From the NCBI RefSeq assembly GCF_028476545.1, contig NW_026732663.1:176001-240000 (forward strand): a DNA stretch of 64,000 bases, written 5' to 3'. The notes beneath the pieces are model-generated. The model was not told the DNA's origin and made no database searches. It was given only the letters and a program-made list of their open reading frames with translations. Origin of the DNA: Physella acuta. Its lineage: Eukaryota > Mollusca > Gastropoda > Physidae. Both the position numbers and the translations under genes were made by a program. Of the stretch, positions 11,583 to 26,100 are shown piece by piece (the first letter of the stretch is position 1; every line of letters starts with the position of its first letter).

Positions 11583-11970
11583 TTTTCCAATTATAAATCT
11601 AGTAGTAAAACCCTAACTCGCAGCCCAAACCCTCCACCCACAGTCAAGCCAAACTTCCCATAATCCAGCTCCACAGCTCCCATGACACACCCAACAGGGC
11701 TTACTAATTAGCGTGTTTAACACACACTTCCCTGCCTCCATACTGAAACGTTTTCATGATAAATAAGCTAGAATAACTTCAAAAAAATATTTTAAGAAGC
11801 ATTCACCTGCGCCAGAAATGTAAGTGTTTGGCACCAAGTCCGGACAACTTGAAACATTTTTTTTTCAGTATTATTTTAGGATAATAGCATTCTCCATTTT
11901 AAATCCGTTTTCATATCAATTGACTAGATTACTTATCAGCAAGTAGTTTTTTTTTTTGTTTATGCGTATT

Positions 11971-12786
<816 letters not shown>

Positions 12787-13052
12787 CAGTAGCGTAGCGA
12801 GGGAGGGGGGCGGGGGACATATGTCCCCGGGCGCCGACCATAGGGGCGCCAAAATGGGTTTGAAAAATAAATTGAAAGGTTGAGGGGGGGTGCAAATCGA
12901 AATCTCGAGGGGGGGTGCAAATCGAAAGTTTGAGGGGGGGAGGTGCAAATCGAAATCTCGAGGGGGGGGGGGGTTGCAAATCAAAAGTTCGAGGGGGGGA
13001 TGCAAGTCGAAAAGTTTGTCCCCGGGCGCCGGGAAGGGTCGCTACGCGTCTG
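12787..13052. mobile_element. hAT-type MITE, family A2, complete
   Basis: Perfect 8-bp target duplication GTGGACGG (12779-12786 and 13053-13060). Ends are CAGTAGCGTAGCGAGG and GGTCGCTACGCGTCTG. The interior differs from the 1298-type by a CCCCGGGCGCC block near both ends, which is shared with the copy at 40608. Confidence 0.9.
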
Positions 13053-13104
13053 GTGGACGGGGGGATTCTTTTATTGGTAGGCCGCAACTTTCAAGTTTTG
13101 TTTT

Positions 13105-13270
13105 CAGAGTTTCTTCGAGGCATATCTAACCCCTTGAAACGAAATGGAATTTATATAGAAAATATATAATTTCACCAGTGTCCTCCCCCCTCCTCCGAAA
13201 ATATCAAGCGCCCCCCCCCCCCCTCCTCCCCCCCCCCCCCCCCCCCACGGAGAAGTCTGAAAGAAACACT
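13105..13270. mobile_element. MITE, family B
   Basis: Starts with AGAGTTTCTTCGAGG and ends GAAAGAAACACTG. Contains the family block TTTATATAGAAAATATATAA followed by long C runs. About 166 bp, non-coding. Confidence 0.7.
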
Positions 13271-13578
13271 GTTTGTTTCCTAGAAAATTCAGCTTTGTAG
13301 AAAAGTGTAGAACCCTTTTAAAAGTACAATTATTTTACTCTAGCTCCTGCCCCGCCAGTGAAAAGTGAAAGTAAAGAGCGCATGTCGTCATCACCTGCAT
13401 GGAGAAAGGTAAAGGTTATGTCATGTTTACCATTGACACAACAACACAGACAAGTGCCAGAGTTGGCAGATGCACAACAGAACCAGGTGGGAATTTTCGG
13501 CAGCTTTAATTTCGGCTAAATCTATTTATACTATTTTCCCCGTGATTTTGCTCTAGATCTTATAATATAAGATAATTT

Positions 13579-14073
13579 TTAGCGCAATTTCCATTCTGGA
13601 GAATTGCGTTTATTAACTCGTCATTTCTGGGAATGGATGGATGAATGAATGAATGTATGGATGTATGAATGTGTGTCCGGGCTTTAAGTCGTATCTCCTC
13701 CTCAACGAAGCAATATCGATGACTAGTTACAAAAGCAATTATGTTAAGCAAGTTACGAGAATGAACATAGGCCATAAAAATTCCGGGTTTCTTTCATGGA
13801 TTTCCAGGAAAAGTCGAAAAAATGCAGTTTTTGGCCCATATCTCGGCAACCAGACCACTTAGCGACTTGAAACATGTACCAATCGATTCCTGCCATAATT
13901 TAGAACAATATTGATTTTATATTGCCGAAGAAAGTTTTCAAAAATATCCTTTCGTTCGGTCACAAATTTTAAAATTACATAAACACCTACAAACCGATAT
14001 TTCTTCTAGCTTGAACGCACCCCAGCATTATACGTCAGAGCTATTTTTAGATAACATAAGGAAATTGCGCATA
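13579..14073. mobile_element. Inverted-repeat element, family J (AGCGCAATTTCC ends)
   Basis: Left end TTAGCGCAATTTCC is answered by GGAAATTGCGC on the right. The interior (GGCCCATATCTCGGCAACCA, CTTTCGTTCGGTCACAAA) is shared with 44801-45465. Non-autonomous. It ends about 150 bp before the FBXL13 X-box, so it bounds the promoter region on the left. The 44801 copy lies 33 bp inside intron 1 of the STELLO-like gene. Confidence 0.75.
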
Positions 14074-14223
14074 AATGTCACTAGACTTTTTTAATTAACT
14101 TGTTTATTTTAAACACACAACATAATATTTTTAATAACGAAAAAAAAAACTTTTTTAAACATTCTAAATACGACGACAGTAAAGAGTACCAATGTGCAAG
14201 GGAAACAACTTTCCATAGTTATA

Positions 14224-14235
14224 GTTGCTAGCAAC
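14224..14235 (+). promoter_or_regulatory. X-box (RFX-type) in the FBXL13 promoter
   Basis: GTTGCTAGCAAC is a perfect palindrome and fits the RFX half-site pair GTNRCC / RGYAAC with no spacer, apart from C to T at the last base of the first half-site. It sits 92 bp before the start codon. RFX factors are known to drive motile-cilium genes through such promoter-proximal X-boxes, which suits a DRC subunit. The functional claim is inference. Confidence 0.6.
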
Positions 14236-14238
14236 AAG

Positions 14239-14256
14239 ATGGCGGATAAGCTTTAA
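14239..14256 (+). promoter_or_regulatory. Short upstream ORF overlapping an AAGATGGCGG motif
   Basis: ATGGCGGATAAGCTTTAA is a five-codon frame (MADKL) ending 70 bp before the FBXL13 start. Its start lies in AAGATGGCGG, the form of YY1-type core-promoter elements often found at transcription starts. Whether it is translated depends on the true start site, which I cannot place. Confidence 0.35.
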
Positions 14257-14326
14257 GTTTTTTTACACACCGCGAAATTTTGGCAAACTAGAATTTGCAT
14301 TCTTAAAACAAACATTTTTCATACTA

Positions 14327-15380
14327 ATGGCAGCTTCCTTACGTGGGCTCAGCCCTGAACTCAAGGAATACCTGAGAGTTAATCGTCTTCCAGATATATA
14401 TGAGGTAATGCTTTATGATTTAATTTAATAATTTGTAAATCAAAATTAACAAATTAGGTAAAATCACGATATAGCGTCGGAAATTATTGGGTAATGTTCG
14501 TTGAGTTTCGGTAACATTCGTTACTGTAAACCATAGTTTATTTGACCGTTGAAAGAAAAATAAAGTCAAGTGCATTAAATTAATGTTTTAACTTAATTTA
14601 ATGTTTAACTGACAAAAAAATTAGCAACAATTAGACTAGTAAATCTAAATATTATTAATGAAGTCGAGTGTAGTAATTAATGTTTTTTTTTTAAGAAACA
14701 GAAAAAACCTGCAGAAGATTTGCGACAACCAGCTCTAGTTCTGTTAGTAAATAAGACGATTAGACTTAGACTTAGATTTTCTAAAGTTAAAAGTAGTAAG
14801 AATAACTAGAATAATGTTTAGTAGCAGCAATAATTAGCACATACACTTAAAATAATTAGAAATACAAAATAATTAGCAAAACAGTATTTAAATTGCAACT
14901 AAAATCAATCCTTGCACATTTTTCAACATTATGTATTAAAAATAATATGGCGGCAAATAAATGATGGTTTACAGTATTTCCAGTGCTTTCCGGAACGGCT
15001 CGACAGACTACTCCATGGTTTTACTGTTTTTTACTGCTGTAAAGTTCCGGAATAAAAACCGACGCTATATCGTGATTTTACCCAAAATTAGTTAAATTAT
15101 AATTAAATTTAAAGGTAATCTATCGTTTTAGGTACGTAAAATCGCCCGCGACTAGTAATGTGAAAAACAGGTGACTCCTTAAATTTTAGTAATTATTTCA
15201 CATTTTGAGGAGGATTTATGTTTTGAAAAATACAAAAATGTTCCCTTGTTTCATTTATGTACCTGTTTTTAAACAATTGAATTAAAACTTTTCAGTAATA
15301 AATGAAGACTAGCGATGTTTCCAACCAGAGGCGTGCAGACCTATGTAGATGCCCGGGGCAAACTCAAGCGGAAGATGCCC

Positions 15381-15464
<84 letters not shown>

Positions 15465-18400
15465 CTTAGTTACAAAAGAAACAAATAAGTTGTGTTGGAC
15501 GTTAATAAGCATAGAAAATCATTTATTTAAAAAATTGTACTTATCTTAATTAAGATGAAAATGTTGACTACAGCCAGCTAACAATTGTGGGACGTGTCGT
15601 GGTGGGGAGGGGGGGGGGGGGCTGTGATGCACTACAAAAGAGTCTCATCCGGTTTTGTATTACCACCCGGGACCGCAGGGACAAAAACATTCTCCGTGTC
15701 TACAATTAGGGCGTCAGACACGCCTTTATTTATGGGATGTTTCTCTCTTGGCCTGCTTAGGAATTCCTATAGTGTAACTAATACATGTGAGAGTGTGCAT
15801 TGAACTAGAGATGTTTCAGATTTTGTTCTCTAAACCACTTGGTCAAAACGTTAACTCTTTAAAGAGATGGGTGATGCTAGATACTCTCAAACTATCTTAA
15901 ACTTGAATATAACAGAAGTGTAACTTGTTTGGCTAAAGCTGCCAGCCCTAAAAAAACAACACTTCTACATCGGAATGTGTTTAAAAATTCACTATGCTAT
16001 GTCAGACCCTCCCCACAACTTGGACGCGTTTTCACAAATTTAACACCCAGGTAACGCCTGTCTAGTTCAGGTGGGGGATAATCCACTAACGGCTTCCATA
16101 GCCTAAAACCCACAGAGCATTCCCACATTTCATTACATCATTATGGGCTCAATAACTCTATAGATAGCTCTACTATTAACTGAAATAAAACTGGCTCTGT
16201 ATGTGCCCCCAATTACTTTAAAGAAAGCTCTACTCAGAGTTAAAATACTTTAACTTTAACACTACTTAAAGCATGCTCCTCCTATTTGTAAAAATCAATA
16301 CGGGCACAATTATTCTGAATGATATCATTACAATGTATCGTAAACAATATGTTGATTCGTATTCTTGAGATTGTCGCTACAGTGTATCAAAAACAATATG
16401 GGCATTCTTATTCTTAAGTATGCTTATATAATGCAGGAAAATCAATATATACTAAAGGCTGCCAGTGGCGTAGCTACCGTAAAGCTATAGTAAGCAAGGC
16501 ATAGGGGCCCAAGGCAAATAGGGGTAATTTTCCTTCTTTTAAAAAGTCAAAACTTTTACATTGGAATTTTGATATTTATTTTATATAAATAATTTTAAAA
16601 AAATGAAATCTTTTTTTTTTCTACTTTAGGAATAATTTAATTTCAAAAAGGCCCCAAGTCCTTTCTTAGTGTACAGGCAGTGGCATTCAGTGTGGGGGAG
16701 GTCGGACGACTAACATTATTAACATTGTTAATTTTTGCACAGGGGCCAAAAATCCTAGTTACGCCACTGAAGGCTGCCCATACAATTTAACAAAAAAAGT
16801 TTGGTCGTTATTACACTACAAATGGCCATATATTTCACCAAAGAAGCCCCTAAAATTTATAATAATAATATGGGCATAATTACCCTTTGGATGCCCTTAA
16901 AATGGATCATTATGAAGAAGTACATTAAAAAAAAGCTTTAGAGATGCCCCCAATGTTAACAACGATGATTGGTGTAATTACTGTTGCATGCCCTTCGAGT
17001 GTGTTACATGAATATAAGCATAATTACTTTCAAGATGCCCCTACAATATATAAAATGAAGATGGGCATACTTAATGTATGGATGCCTTTAAAATGTATTA
17101 TAAAGTGAAGTGGGCATATTACTAAATGCTCATAAAATATATTATAATGAATATACGAATAATTACTTTAAAGATGCCCCTACAGTGTATAAAAATAAAT
17201 ATAATTTAATTACTCGACGGATGTCCTTGAAAATGAGTATAACGAAGTACTCTAAACGATGCCCCTACAATATACTAAATAAATATCACACACATTTATT
17301 AAGGGAATATCATTGACTTCCTTCCCTGATATATAAGTCCCCGTCCACCCCCCCCCCCCCCCCTCTGCACGCCACTGTTTCCAACAGATGCAACCATGCT
17401 CATTTACTAAAGCAGCCATCTTATTTTTTTTTATAGTAAACTTATAGCGCAAGATTCATGGGAAGCCACTCTAACTTACAGATGGCCGCTTTTTATATAG
17501 CAAATCCTGCTCGCAAACACTGCTGTTTAAAGATAATTTCTTGCCTATATTAATATATTTAGCCATTGATTTAGATTTGTTATTCATTTATCTACAGGGG
17601 CCTAATATTTGACACAAATATTTCACAACATACTTCTATTAGGCCTTAAGCCTTGACAATGGGTAAATTTTTTGTACATTACTAGCTGCGGGCGATTTTA
17701 GCCATTGATTTAGATTTGTTATTCATTTATCTACAGGGGCCTGATATTTGACACAAATATTTCACAACATACTTCTATTAGGCCTTAAGCCTTGACAATG
17801 GGTAAATTTTTTGTACATTACTAGCCGCGGGCGATTTTACGTACCTAAAACGATAGATTACCAATTTAAATTACGCTGAAGCAGACTGTCACTACTAGTA
17901 CTAGTACTACACTAGGCCTAAGCAATTTGTTAATAAATTATTAACAAATTGTTAACTTAGTAATACATTAATAAATATATTATCCATTTATGTGTAATAA
18001 AGTGGAAGTGAAACTGTGTTCCTGTCAAGTGATTTCTAATTTGTCTCATCAGATAGTTTGTGTTGATGAATCTATGTTATTTTATGTATGTCGTACTTTT
18101 CCTGCTGCTAGGAAGTTCAGACCATGGTTTATTTAATTTTTATTGAGACCTAACTCAGGCCTAACTGCCTTAAAATTTTAAAGGTACTGTCATTCTATAT
18201 CCAGGCGTTCTTATTAAATAACCTAACAAAAACAATATTTAGTTAGTTTGTCCTACTTATTAGTGTTTACTTCTTCCATTTTAATGCTTGCAGCAATTTT
18301 TAAGCTGTGATAATGTTATTAATATTAGTAGGCTATCAATATTATTGTTCAAATTGCAAATATATTTTTACAGGCTTTGCTGTCAGGTTTAAGCATCATG

Positions 18401-21400
18401 TGTCCACAAGACTATCTAACTTTTATCTTAGAGAAGTTGATGTACATCAAAGAGCATGGCTTAGACTGCTTGCACTGGTAAATATTTTTTAATACAGTAA
18501 CCACATAGCATGAATTTTTTTCTGCCCAATATTTTGGACAAATTTTACTGCACCCAAATTCCAACATGCTGATGATTAATATGAACTTTGATGGCGTCTT
18601 AAATTTGTATACACTTTATTTATTTTGTATTGTTATAATGTAGCCACACTGCCACAAATCTTAATAGATTATTTCAAGTCCAATAATTCTGATTTTCCAA
18701 CTTTTACCTCACTGGAAATTTGTCGATGAGTGAACTGTATTTTATATTGTGTCGATGGTTGAACAACTTAATCTTTCAGGAATAATTTTAATCTAGACCT
18801 ATATCTAGATTTACAAATATATAAGCCTTCAATACTTGTGGTTAATCTATAGGGCCTACTTGTTTAGTTGAAAATGTTTCTCTTTGCACTGAAACAAAAA
18901 TATGTCTCAGAAAATGTGGGTAGGCATTTTACCATCTGGTATTTTACCAAGACCCCAAAATTTAAACTTGAGTGACATAACTAAATTTAGATATAGGAAA
19001 TATCCCTAGTGTCTCATAACATAAAATACTAAAATATTTAGAGAGATACATCAGAGAGTACAACAGTCATTCCAAAATTTCTGATTCAGAACGGTACTCA
19101 GAACTAGAGCTCATTTTCTTTTTCTTTTAAAATAGTTTTTTTTTTAAATGCATTAAATCTAAATTAGTGTTATTTATTCTATATAATAGTTTCGCTGTCT
19201 GTCTATGTATCTATCTATCTATCTATCTATGTATCTGACAAGAACGCTATAGAGAAAACACAAGCAATTTAAAAACATGCATAGTGAAACGAAAACGAAA
19301 ATATGACGTCGTATTGAGCATAGAGTAGAAAATAATCTCAAGCCGGAGAATGCACACAGTAATATGACGTCATTGATTCTCGAGTAAACATTGAATAAAA
19401 AGGCAATTTTGTCTAATCTAAGTGGTTTGCGTGAAGAGTTTCTTTCATACAATTCTTCGGGTAGGGGCGAAGCCCCACCCTCGCGAAAGAACGTCTAAGC
19501 CGCCCCCCCCCCGCCCCCCCCCCCACTCAAAAGAAATTTCTTCATCGATACTCTATAATAAAAATTACCGCCTAATTAATGTGTCTAATCTTAAAAGTGG
19601 TTTGCTTGCAGTTTCTTTCATGCAATTCTTCGTGTAGTGGCTAAGCGTGACACCAGTGTTTCTTTCAGACTTTTTCCTCCCCGGAGAGGGGAACTTTTTC
19701 TAATCTAAAAAGTGTTTAGCGTGCACAGTTTTTTCTCTTCGCCGCCCAGGTTCTTTCTTTAATTTGTATGATCTACAAATGCGACCAGTGTTTCTTTCAA
19801 ACTTTTTCCTCCCCGGCGAGGGGTGGGGGTACTTGAATTTTTGGGGGGCAGGGATAAAATTTTCTGGGAGGGGCGGACACTGGAAAAAAATATATAATTA
19901 TATTTCGTTGAATGGGACGGTAGACATGTTTTGGAGTGTGTGTGGGGGCGGTGGGGAGAGCCCCCTACTCCCAAGTAGAGTTGCCTGAAAGAAACTCTAA
20001 ATGCGACTTTTGTCATTGAGATTAGGTGCATGGTTTAGGGATATGCCTATGACTATATTTTGTATAAATTAAAGTACCAATTCTGGTTAAAAATCCGTTT
20101 TCGGTTAAATTGAATTAAGGTGGTGATTTTGGTTTTGGTTTTAGTTTAGAGAAAATAGACAACACTATCTACCTAGCGCCCGTTGTATCCTTCCTCAACG
20201 GGCCATTTTTCTCGTAATGATAGAGTTTATCTAGATTTGGGGTTAAAGTACAGCTAAGGTCAAGGTTAGGATAGGGTTATGGCGAGGGGTATTGTTTACA
20301 TGTGCAACATAATAAAATTTAAGGTAATAATATAAAAAATGTCATGTGACCTAGATTTAAGCAGGTTATGCAAAGTGAGAGAATTTCTACTGACAATTGT
20401 CATTGTTCTGCAATCTAAATAATCATTTTTATTCTCTAGTTTCTATACTATTTACCAATAGTCATAGATTGAACAACTTAAATATGGTGTAATTTTGGCT
20501 AGGCTTGTAATTATTACAGTGGCTACAACCAATATATTTTGTCATTCCTCATTGCAAAATAAATCTCGAATAATGATATATTTAGCTAACATGTTTGGTT
20601 AAAAAACAATAAATCTTAACCCATTTTTTGACATACTTAACCTGATCTTAAAAACAATTTTAGATACAAAATTTAATTTAACCTGCACTTTTTGTGTTTA
20701 TAAATTTCAGGGATATGTTCATTGATGAAGCCATGAAACCACCTCGAAGGTTTATTACTGACAGCAATCTCGACATGATCTTCAATTTTGAAGATTGGCT
20801 TTTGGTAATAGTTTCTGAAATATCAATTATGTGCTCCACTTTTGTGTTAAAATCAGTTAAAGCATATTTAACATGCCATTATATCTTGAGAAGCAAAAGT
20901 TAGCTTATTTTGTAAACTTGGATACACATTTTCAAATTTTTTCAGCCAACACCAGAGATGTATACAGCTGCTTATAACCACTACAATAATAAACTAAAAG
21001 AAATGTGTTTCTGGTTAGTGATATTGTTTTATGTTTTTTTTACCCATTACACCAGTATATTTTATGATAATTAATTTTAGATTTAATCTACATGTTACCA
21101 TTTTTTTTTCTCTATTTTCTAAATTTTAAAAATGATGTAGCTCCATAACATTTAGCCACCAAGTCGTCAAAGACTGAATGAAACAAATACTAAAATAGTT
21201 CCAATATTGATAACTATTAATTTACTGCACCAAGCATCACTTGTAAAGCTAATTGAAATTTGTTAGCAAACTGAGTATGTATGACACAGTATAAGCAAAT
21301 CGGCACTGTATTTGAGTTTTCTGCATCTTATATTTTGCAAACTTTTAGTGGTTTTGTTCAGTTTTTTGGTGTGTTTTATAATTTCTGATAGCTTTTAATT

Positions 21401-23132
21401 GGTACCTGCAGTGATAGAATATCTGTATTTGAAAGCATTTTTTTAAATCATAAAATGTTTCTGAAGTAAGCAATTTTAAAATCAACAATTTTTTTAAATT
21501 TTAATATTGTGATTTGTGATGTCTTTTATCATCACTTATCATAATATTAACTACAAAATACTTAATTATACTACTAGATTTTGTTTTAAAATGTAACATT
21601 TTCATTGAGATCAACTGAACCATAAGAAATTATAAATTATAAATTTTCAAATGTAAGTAATTGTTTTTTGCCTTTAGTGCGATACTCCAAAACCATTTGC
21701 TGAGAAAGAAGAAAGAGAAAGAACTGCAGGAAAAAATCAAGAGAGCAGTCAAACATCACTCCAACCATTTGTTAAATGTCCACCTACAAATTTGGAAGGC
21801 ATGTATTTTATTTTATTACAGTGATTATTTTTATTATTTGTTTCATTTCTATCATGATTATTAGTTGTCACGTTATTTGAAATTTTTACATTAAAAAAAA
21901 TTCAATTTGCATTGCTACATTTATTTTGACACTATAATCATTAGAACATGTGTACATGGATCTGAACCTCTACAATTTTCCTCACTTTCTTAAACTTACA
22001 TTTCTTTTTCAGGCTTGGGTAAAATATAGGTTGGGGAGACAAGCAAGTAAGTAGAGTTGTCTCTCTTTCATAAGTTTAACTGTGATGCTAATGAGGAAGC
22101 ATTAGCATAAGATTAGCATGAGGGTTACATTTAAAATATTCAATCTAATTATCATAAACAAAACAGTTCTTTTGATTTACATCAAATTATATTGATCTAA
22201 ATTCATTAACTCAGCTTAACACTCATTTTAATTTTACATTATCTTGATTGTTCTATTTTTAAACATAGTTTGTATGTTCAGTGTCGTTTCAGAAGCTACA
22301 GCATGTTTTTAATGTGTCGATGGGGCGTGTCATATTTCAGGCCTGGCACAAGCACACCCTAGAAGCCAGAAAACAAAGAGAATATTTCGAGGTAAATGTG
22401 TTTTAAGACCGTAGCAACCGTCATTACCTGATTTATTTTTTTAGAATTATAACATAAGGATATATAATTTGATTTGTACATTTATTACATTTCAATATGG
22501 GACAACACTTTTTTTTAACTGTTCCAGATTTTTATCAATCTTAAATCCTTATTTATTATTTTTATAGACATCCTAGCTTAAAGAAAATGTAGAAATAATG
22601 TTTTTAGATGTGATATTAAAAGGCTTGGCTGGTTAAAATTTTGGTAGCTATTACTTTTAAAATAAAAATAATTTATAATAGCCGTAGGTGGTATTTCAAA
22701 TTAATTTTATGTTTTCTTAATTTGTACCTGGCTGTTTCTAAAATAATGTCTTTAACAAAAATTTATAATTTAATAGCATGTCATGGTTTTGGGTAATTCT
22801 AGATGGAAGATTTAAATATTTCACTTAAAGAATGCATCTCACTTGAGTGCTGTTGACTTGTAAATGTCTGATTATTCTGGATTTTTGCATGAAATCCATT
22901 TCAAGTTAACTAAGAATGTTCACTGACTTCCTTATGATTTAATTATATTTTAAGGTTTTTTAAGATTTGTAAAATTCAATTGATTTTTATAAAAACTCAC
23001 ATATCACAGAATGCATTCAGAGCAATGTTTAATAAAAAGAAAACTCAATCCCAAGAAAATTTAATTACCTCTACTAGACAAGATTATACTGTCCCTGATC
23101 TAGAGGATGCTTCACCATTAAACCATTGCAGC
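14327..23132 (+). CDS. FBXL13: FBXL13 exons 1-8: N-terminal helical region
   Basis: Encodes residues 1-244 before the F-box. Residues 20-60 (RLPDIYEALLSGLSIMCPQD) match the conserved FBXL13 N-terminus. Residues about 110-200 are charged and helical with spaced tryptophans (LQIWKAWVKYRLG, VIFQAWHKHTLEA), a W-x(n)-W pattern also found in other axonemal proteins and a likely coiled coil. Exon 8 is polar and poorly conserved. Exon 5 ends TGGAAG at 21798 and is followed by gcatgt, so intron 5 uses a GC donor; the only nearby GT would throw the next exon out of frame. The promoter lies between the element ending at 14073 and the ATG at 14327. Confidence 0.88.
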
Positions 23133-26100
23133 GTATGCCCTTTTATGTAGAGTTAGGATATACAGGGCTAATTTTTCTATTAGAAAGATAGACAAAACAG
23201 TTGCCAGTTATTCTAAAGTATTTTTTAACTAGCAGTTTAAATACTTTAAAACTTCAATCATAGATCTATGCACTAGCTGTTACTAATAGACACTTGCACA
23301 TGACAATTAAAGGAAGCACTTTTTAACTACAAATTTTGTTTCATTGCTTCATGAAGTTTACTTTTTTTTTTTACTTTTGTCACCATGTAATTGGGCAGTG
23401 GTTCCCAAACAGGGAAGGGTGGATCCTTCATACACACACGCACATGCAAGCATGCTGGCATGCACACAAAATCACACATATACGTGAGAATTACAAATTT
23501 TGTATATATATTATTATACATAAATGATTAAAAAATGTTCTTTATTATCAACTGAAAAGTGATGGATAATAAACAAAAAAGCCTATAGAAAAAACATTAT
23601 CCATTATTTATTTTTTTACATGAGGTGGTAAAAAACTTTTTTTGGAACTTACGATTACCAGTACAACATCACAACCAGTTTGGGAACCACTGAAAAAATT
23701 CACTGCTAGATGCATGCAAACTACTATACTTGACTTTTAAATTTATTTATGGAATGATTTATTTTACAAGCAATTTTAAAATAAATTTCCTTTTCGCAAT
23801 GTCTTCCTGTTAACTCTACCAGAAACTGAAGGTAACCAAGAGTTGGCCCTGTGTGATGGCTGTATTGATTCTAAATTAATCCTTTTCTAACCAAACTTCC
23901 CAGCATTCTTGTTTTGTTTAACATTTTTAATAAACGAACTGTAAACTAATAATTGTGCACATTGCAGCATGAACTACAGTTATTTCAAATGTATTAAAAA
24001 TTTATATGCATGTAATATGTATAACTAAATGACTTAAATTCGTTGTATAAAATAAGAAAAAGGCATGCACAACTTAAATGTTTTAAAATAAGTTTAACTT
24101 CATTGCGATTAAACAGTTATGAACATTTTAATTAACCCACTAAGATAATCTTTGCTTAGAATTTTGCTTTTGTTGTTTTTTTCAAATGCTTGATTTTTTC
24201 CTGATCTAATCTAGTCAAAAAAATAATTTAAATAGCAAATTTAAATAACAAATAGTCTGAAAGATAAAGATGAATAATGACAAACTACCTATTGCTGTGT
24301 CAAAGTTGATAATAATTTAAATTATTATGATACAAATCCTACATGAGACATTTTACTTTTTAAAATTTAGTTTTATTTGTAGTCAGAATTTTTATTGGCA
24401 ATTGAATTAAAAGTATACAATTTATTTCTATAATTTTATAAATTAGATGTGAAGTGAAAAGCATTACTTTAACTATGGTAGCATGATATGTGAGTACCCA
24501 ACATAGTGGCTGTTGTTCTGTGAATTTTTTCACTGACAAAGAAATAATTATTAATTGGATTTATATCTTTGTAAAAAAATTTAAACAATTAAAGCCTACA
24601 TGGTAATTCAGTAGCTTGTTAAGTAATTTAAAAATACTTATAGTTTTAAATGAATTAATAAAATAAATTAAAATATTTTATAGTTGTGTTTTGAAATTGC
24701 AATATTAAATAGTTTAGGTTAGTAAGAAGTAAGTTTTAGAAAAAAATTAATTGCTTATTTTTTTATTTAAATTGCATTCTGATTAGAAGCACAGGACTGT
24801 CATGAAATTTTAACTAATACTTTCTTCTCATATTATTTTCTTTTAAAATTGCTATATTTTAAGTCCTGTCTCTGTTTTAAGCCTCTATTTATGAAAGTTT
24901 TGAAAATTTAAGTGTAGAATAAAAAATTTGGCATTGTTTATTTGTCATATTCACAGAAGTTTGGTTTCAGGGCAATAGGTTGTACATTTATTTAAGTGTT
25001 TAAAATTTATGTTTTAAAAACATTCATTTGATGTTAAAAAAAAGAAAGATATTTTCTTGATCTAATTACAATTTACTACTTTATGATAATCTTAATGAGA
25101 TAAAAAGCTATATATAGTTTATATTTAAAAGTGTATTTTAAGTTTAGTTATTAGGTTAACTACTTTAATTTCTAAAGTAAAGGGTGTTTTTTTGTATAGT
25201 TTTTACTGGAGTTTTATACCACTCTAATTCTAAAATGTGTAAAACAATAAATACTTTACAATCTTACATAACTAGAGATTGGAAAGGGGAGAGAACATGG
25301 AAGATGATGATCTTTTTGGACAAGGAACTGGTGAAGCCAGGGACAGTGTCTCCACACTGCCATGGAAAATTGCCATACAGGTTTCATTTTTTTTTACCAC
25401 TATTTGAGTATTAGATAAGATAATTGTGACATTGACATTAATAGGTTTGAATTACAATTTTTATTGTGCTGAATTTTAATTTTTTATAAGCTTTTATTTA
25501 GTCTTTTTGTGGGTTGCAGAAATATTGTAATTTAATTTTAATCCATTTCTAATGCAGTGATTGTGTTCACACTTTCCACTTTAGATATTTAGTTACTTGG
25601 ATGTGGCAGATTTAGCACACTGTGCATGTGTGTGTCGCTTTTGGAAAGTTCTGACACAAGCCAATCTTTTGTGGAGTAAGGTAAGTATGTTGTTTATTCT
25701 CTATAATAATGAACACACTACCCCATAATCTCTATATCAATTTAATAAACACTGAATAAAATATGTTTGTTTAATCTACAGATAAACTTTTCTGTTGTGA
25801 AAAATAGGTAAATATTTATTTAACTTTTTTCATTTAACTTATTTTTTAAATAATTATTTTTTACAGTTTTGTTGTCATAATGTAATTCACCGCTTATTAT
25901 AATTAGAGTTTGGTTTTATTAAAAATACTATGATCGTAAAAAAAAGGTTAAGTTGAACATTTGTTTATTTACATGATAACTTTTTAAACTATTTTTACAG
26001 ACTTACCAAGGGGTAATTTCACATTAAAATATAACTCAAATTCTATGCTTTTCTCAAACATATAACTCTCTGTATAAGCATATTCAATAGATTATTTTCA

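Larger units (their letters stand above)
15113..17862. repeat. Inverted-repeat pair bracketing 2.75 kb in FBXL13 intron 1
   Basis: About 45 bp at 15113-15160 (GGTAATCTATCGTTTTAGGT, then ACGTAAAATCGCCCGCG) recurs as its reverse complement at 17815-17862. Between them lies the hAT-like element 15326-17377 and a 139-bp tandem duplication. Could be terminal repeats of a larger non-autonomous element. No target duplication is clear. Confidence 0.65.
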
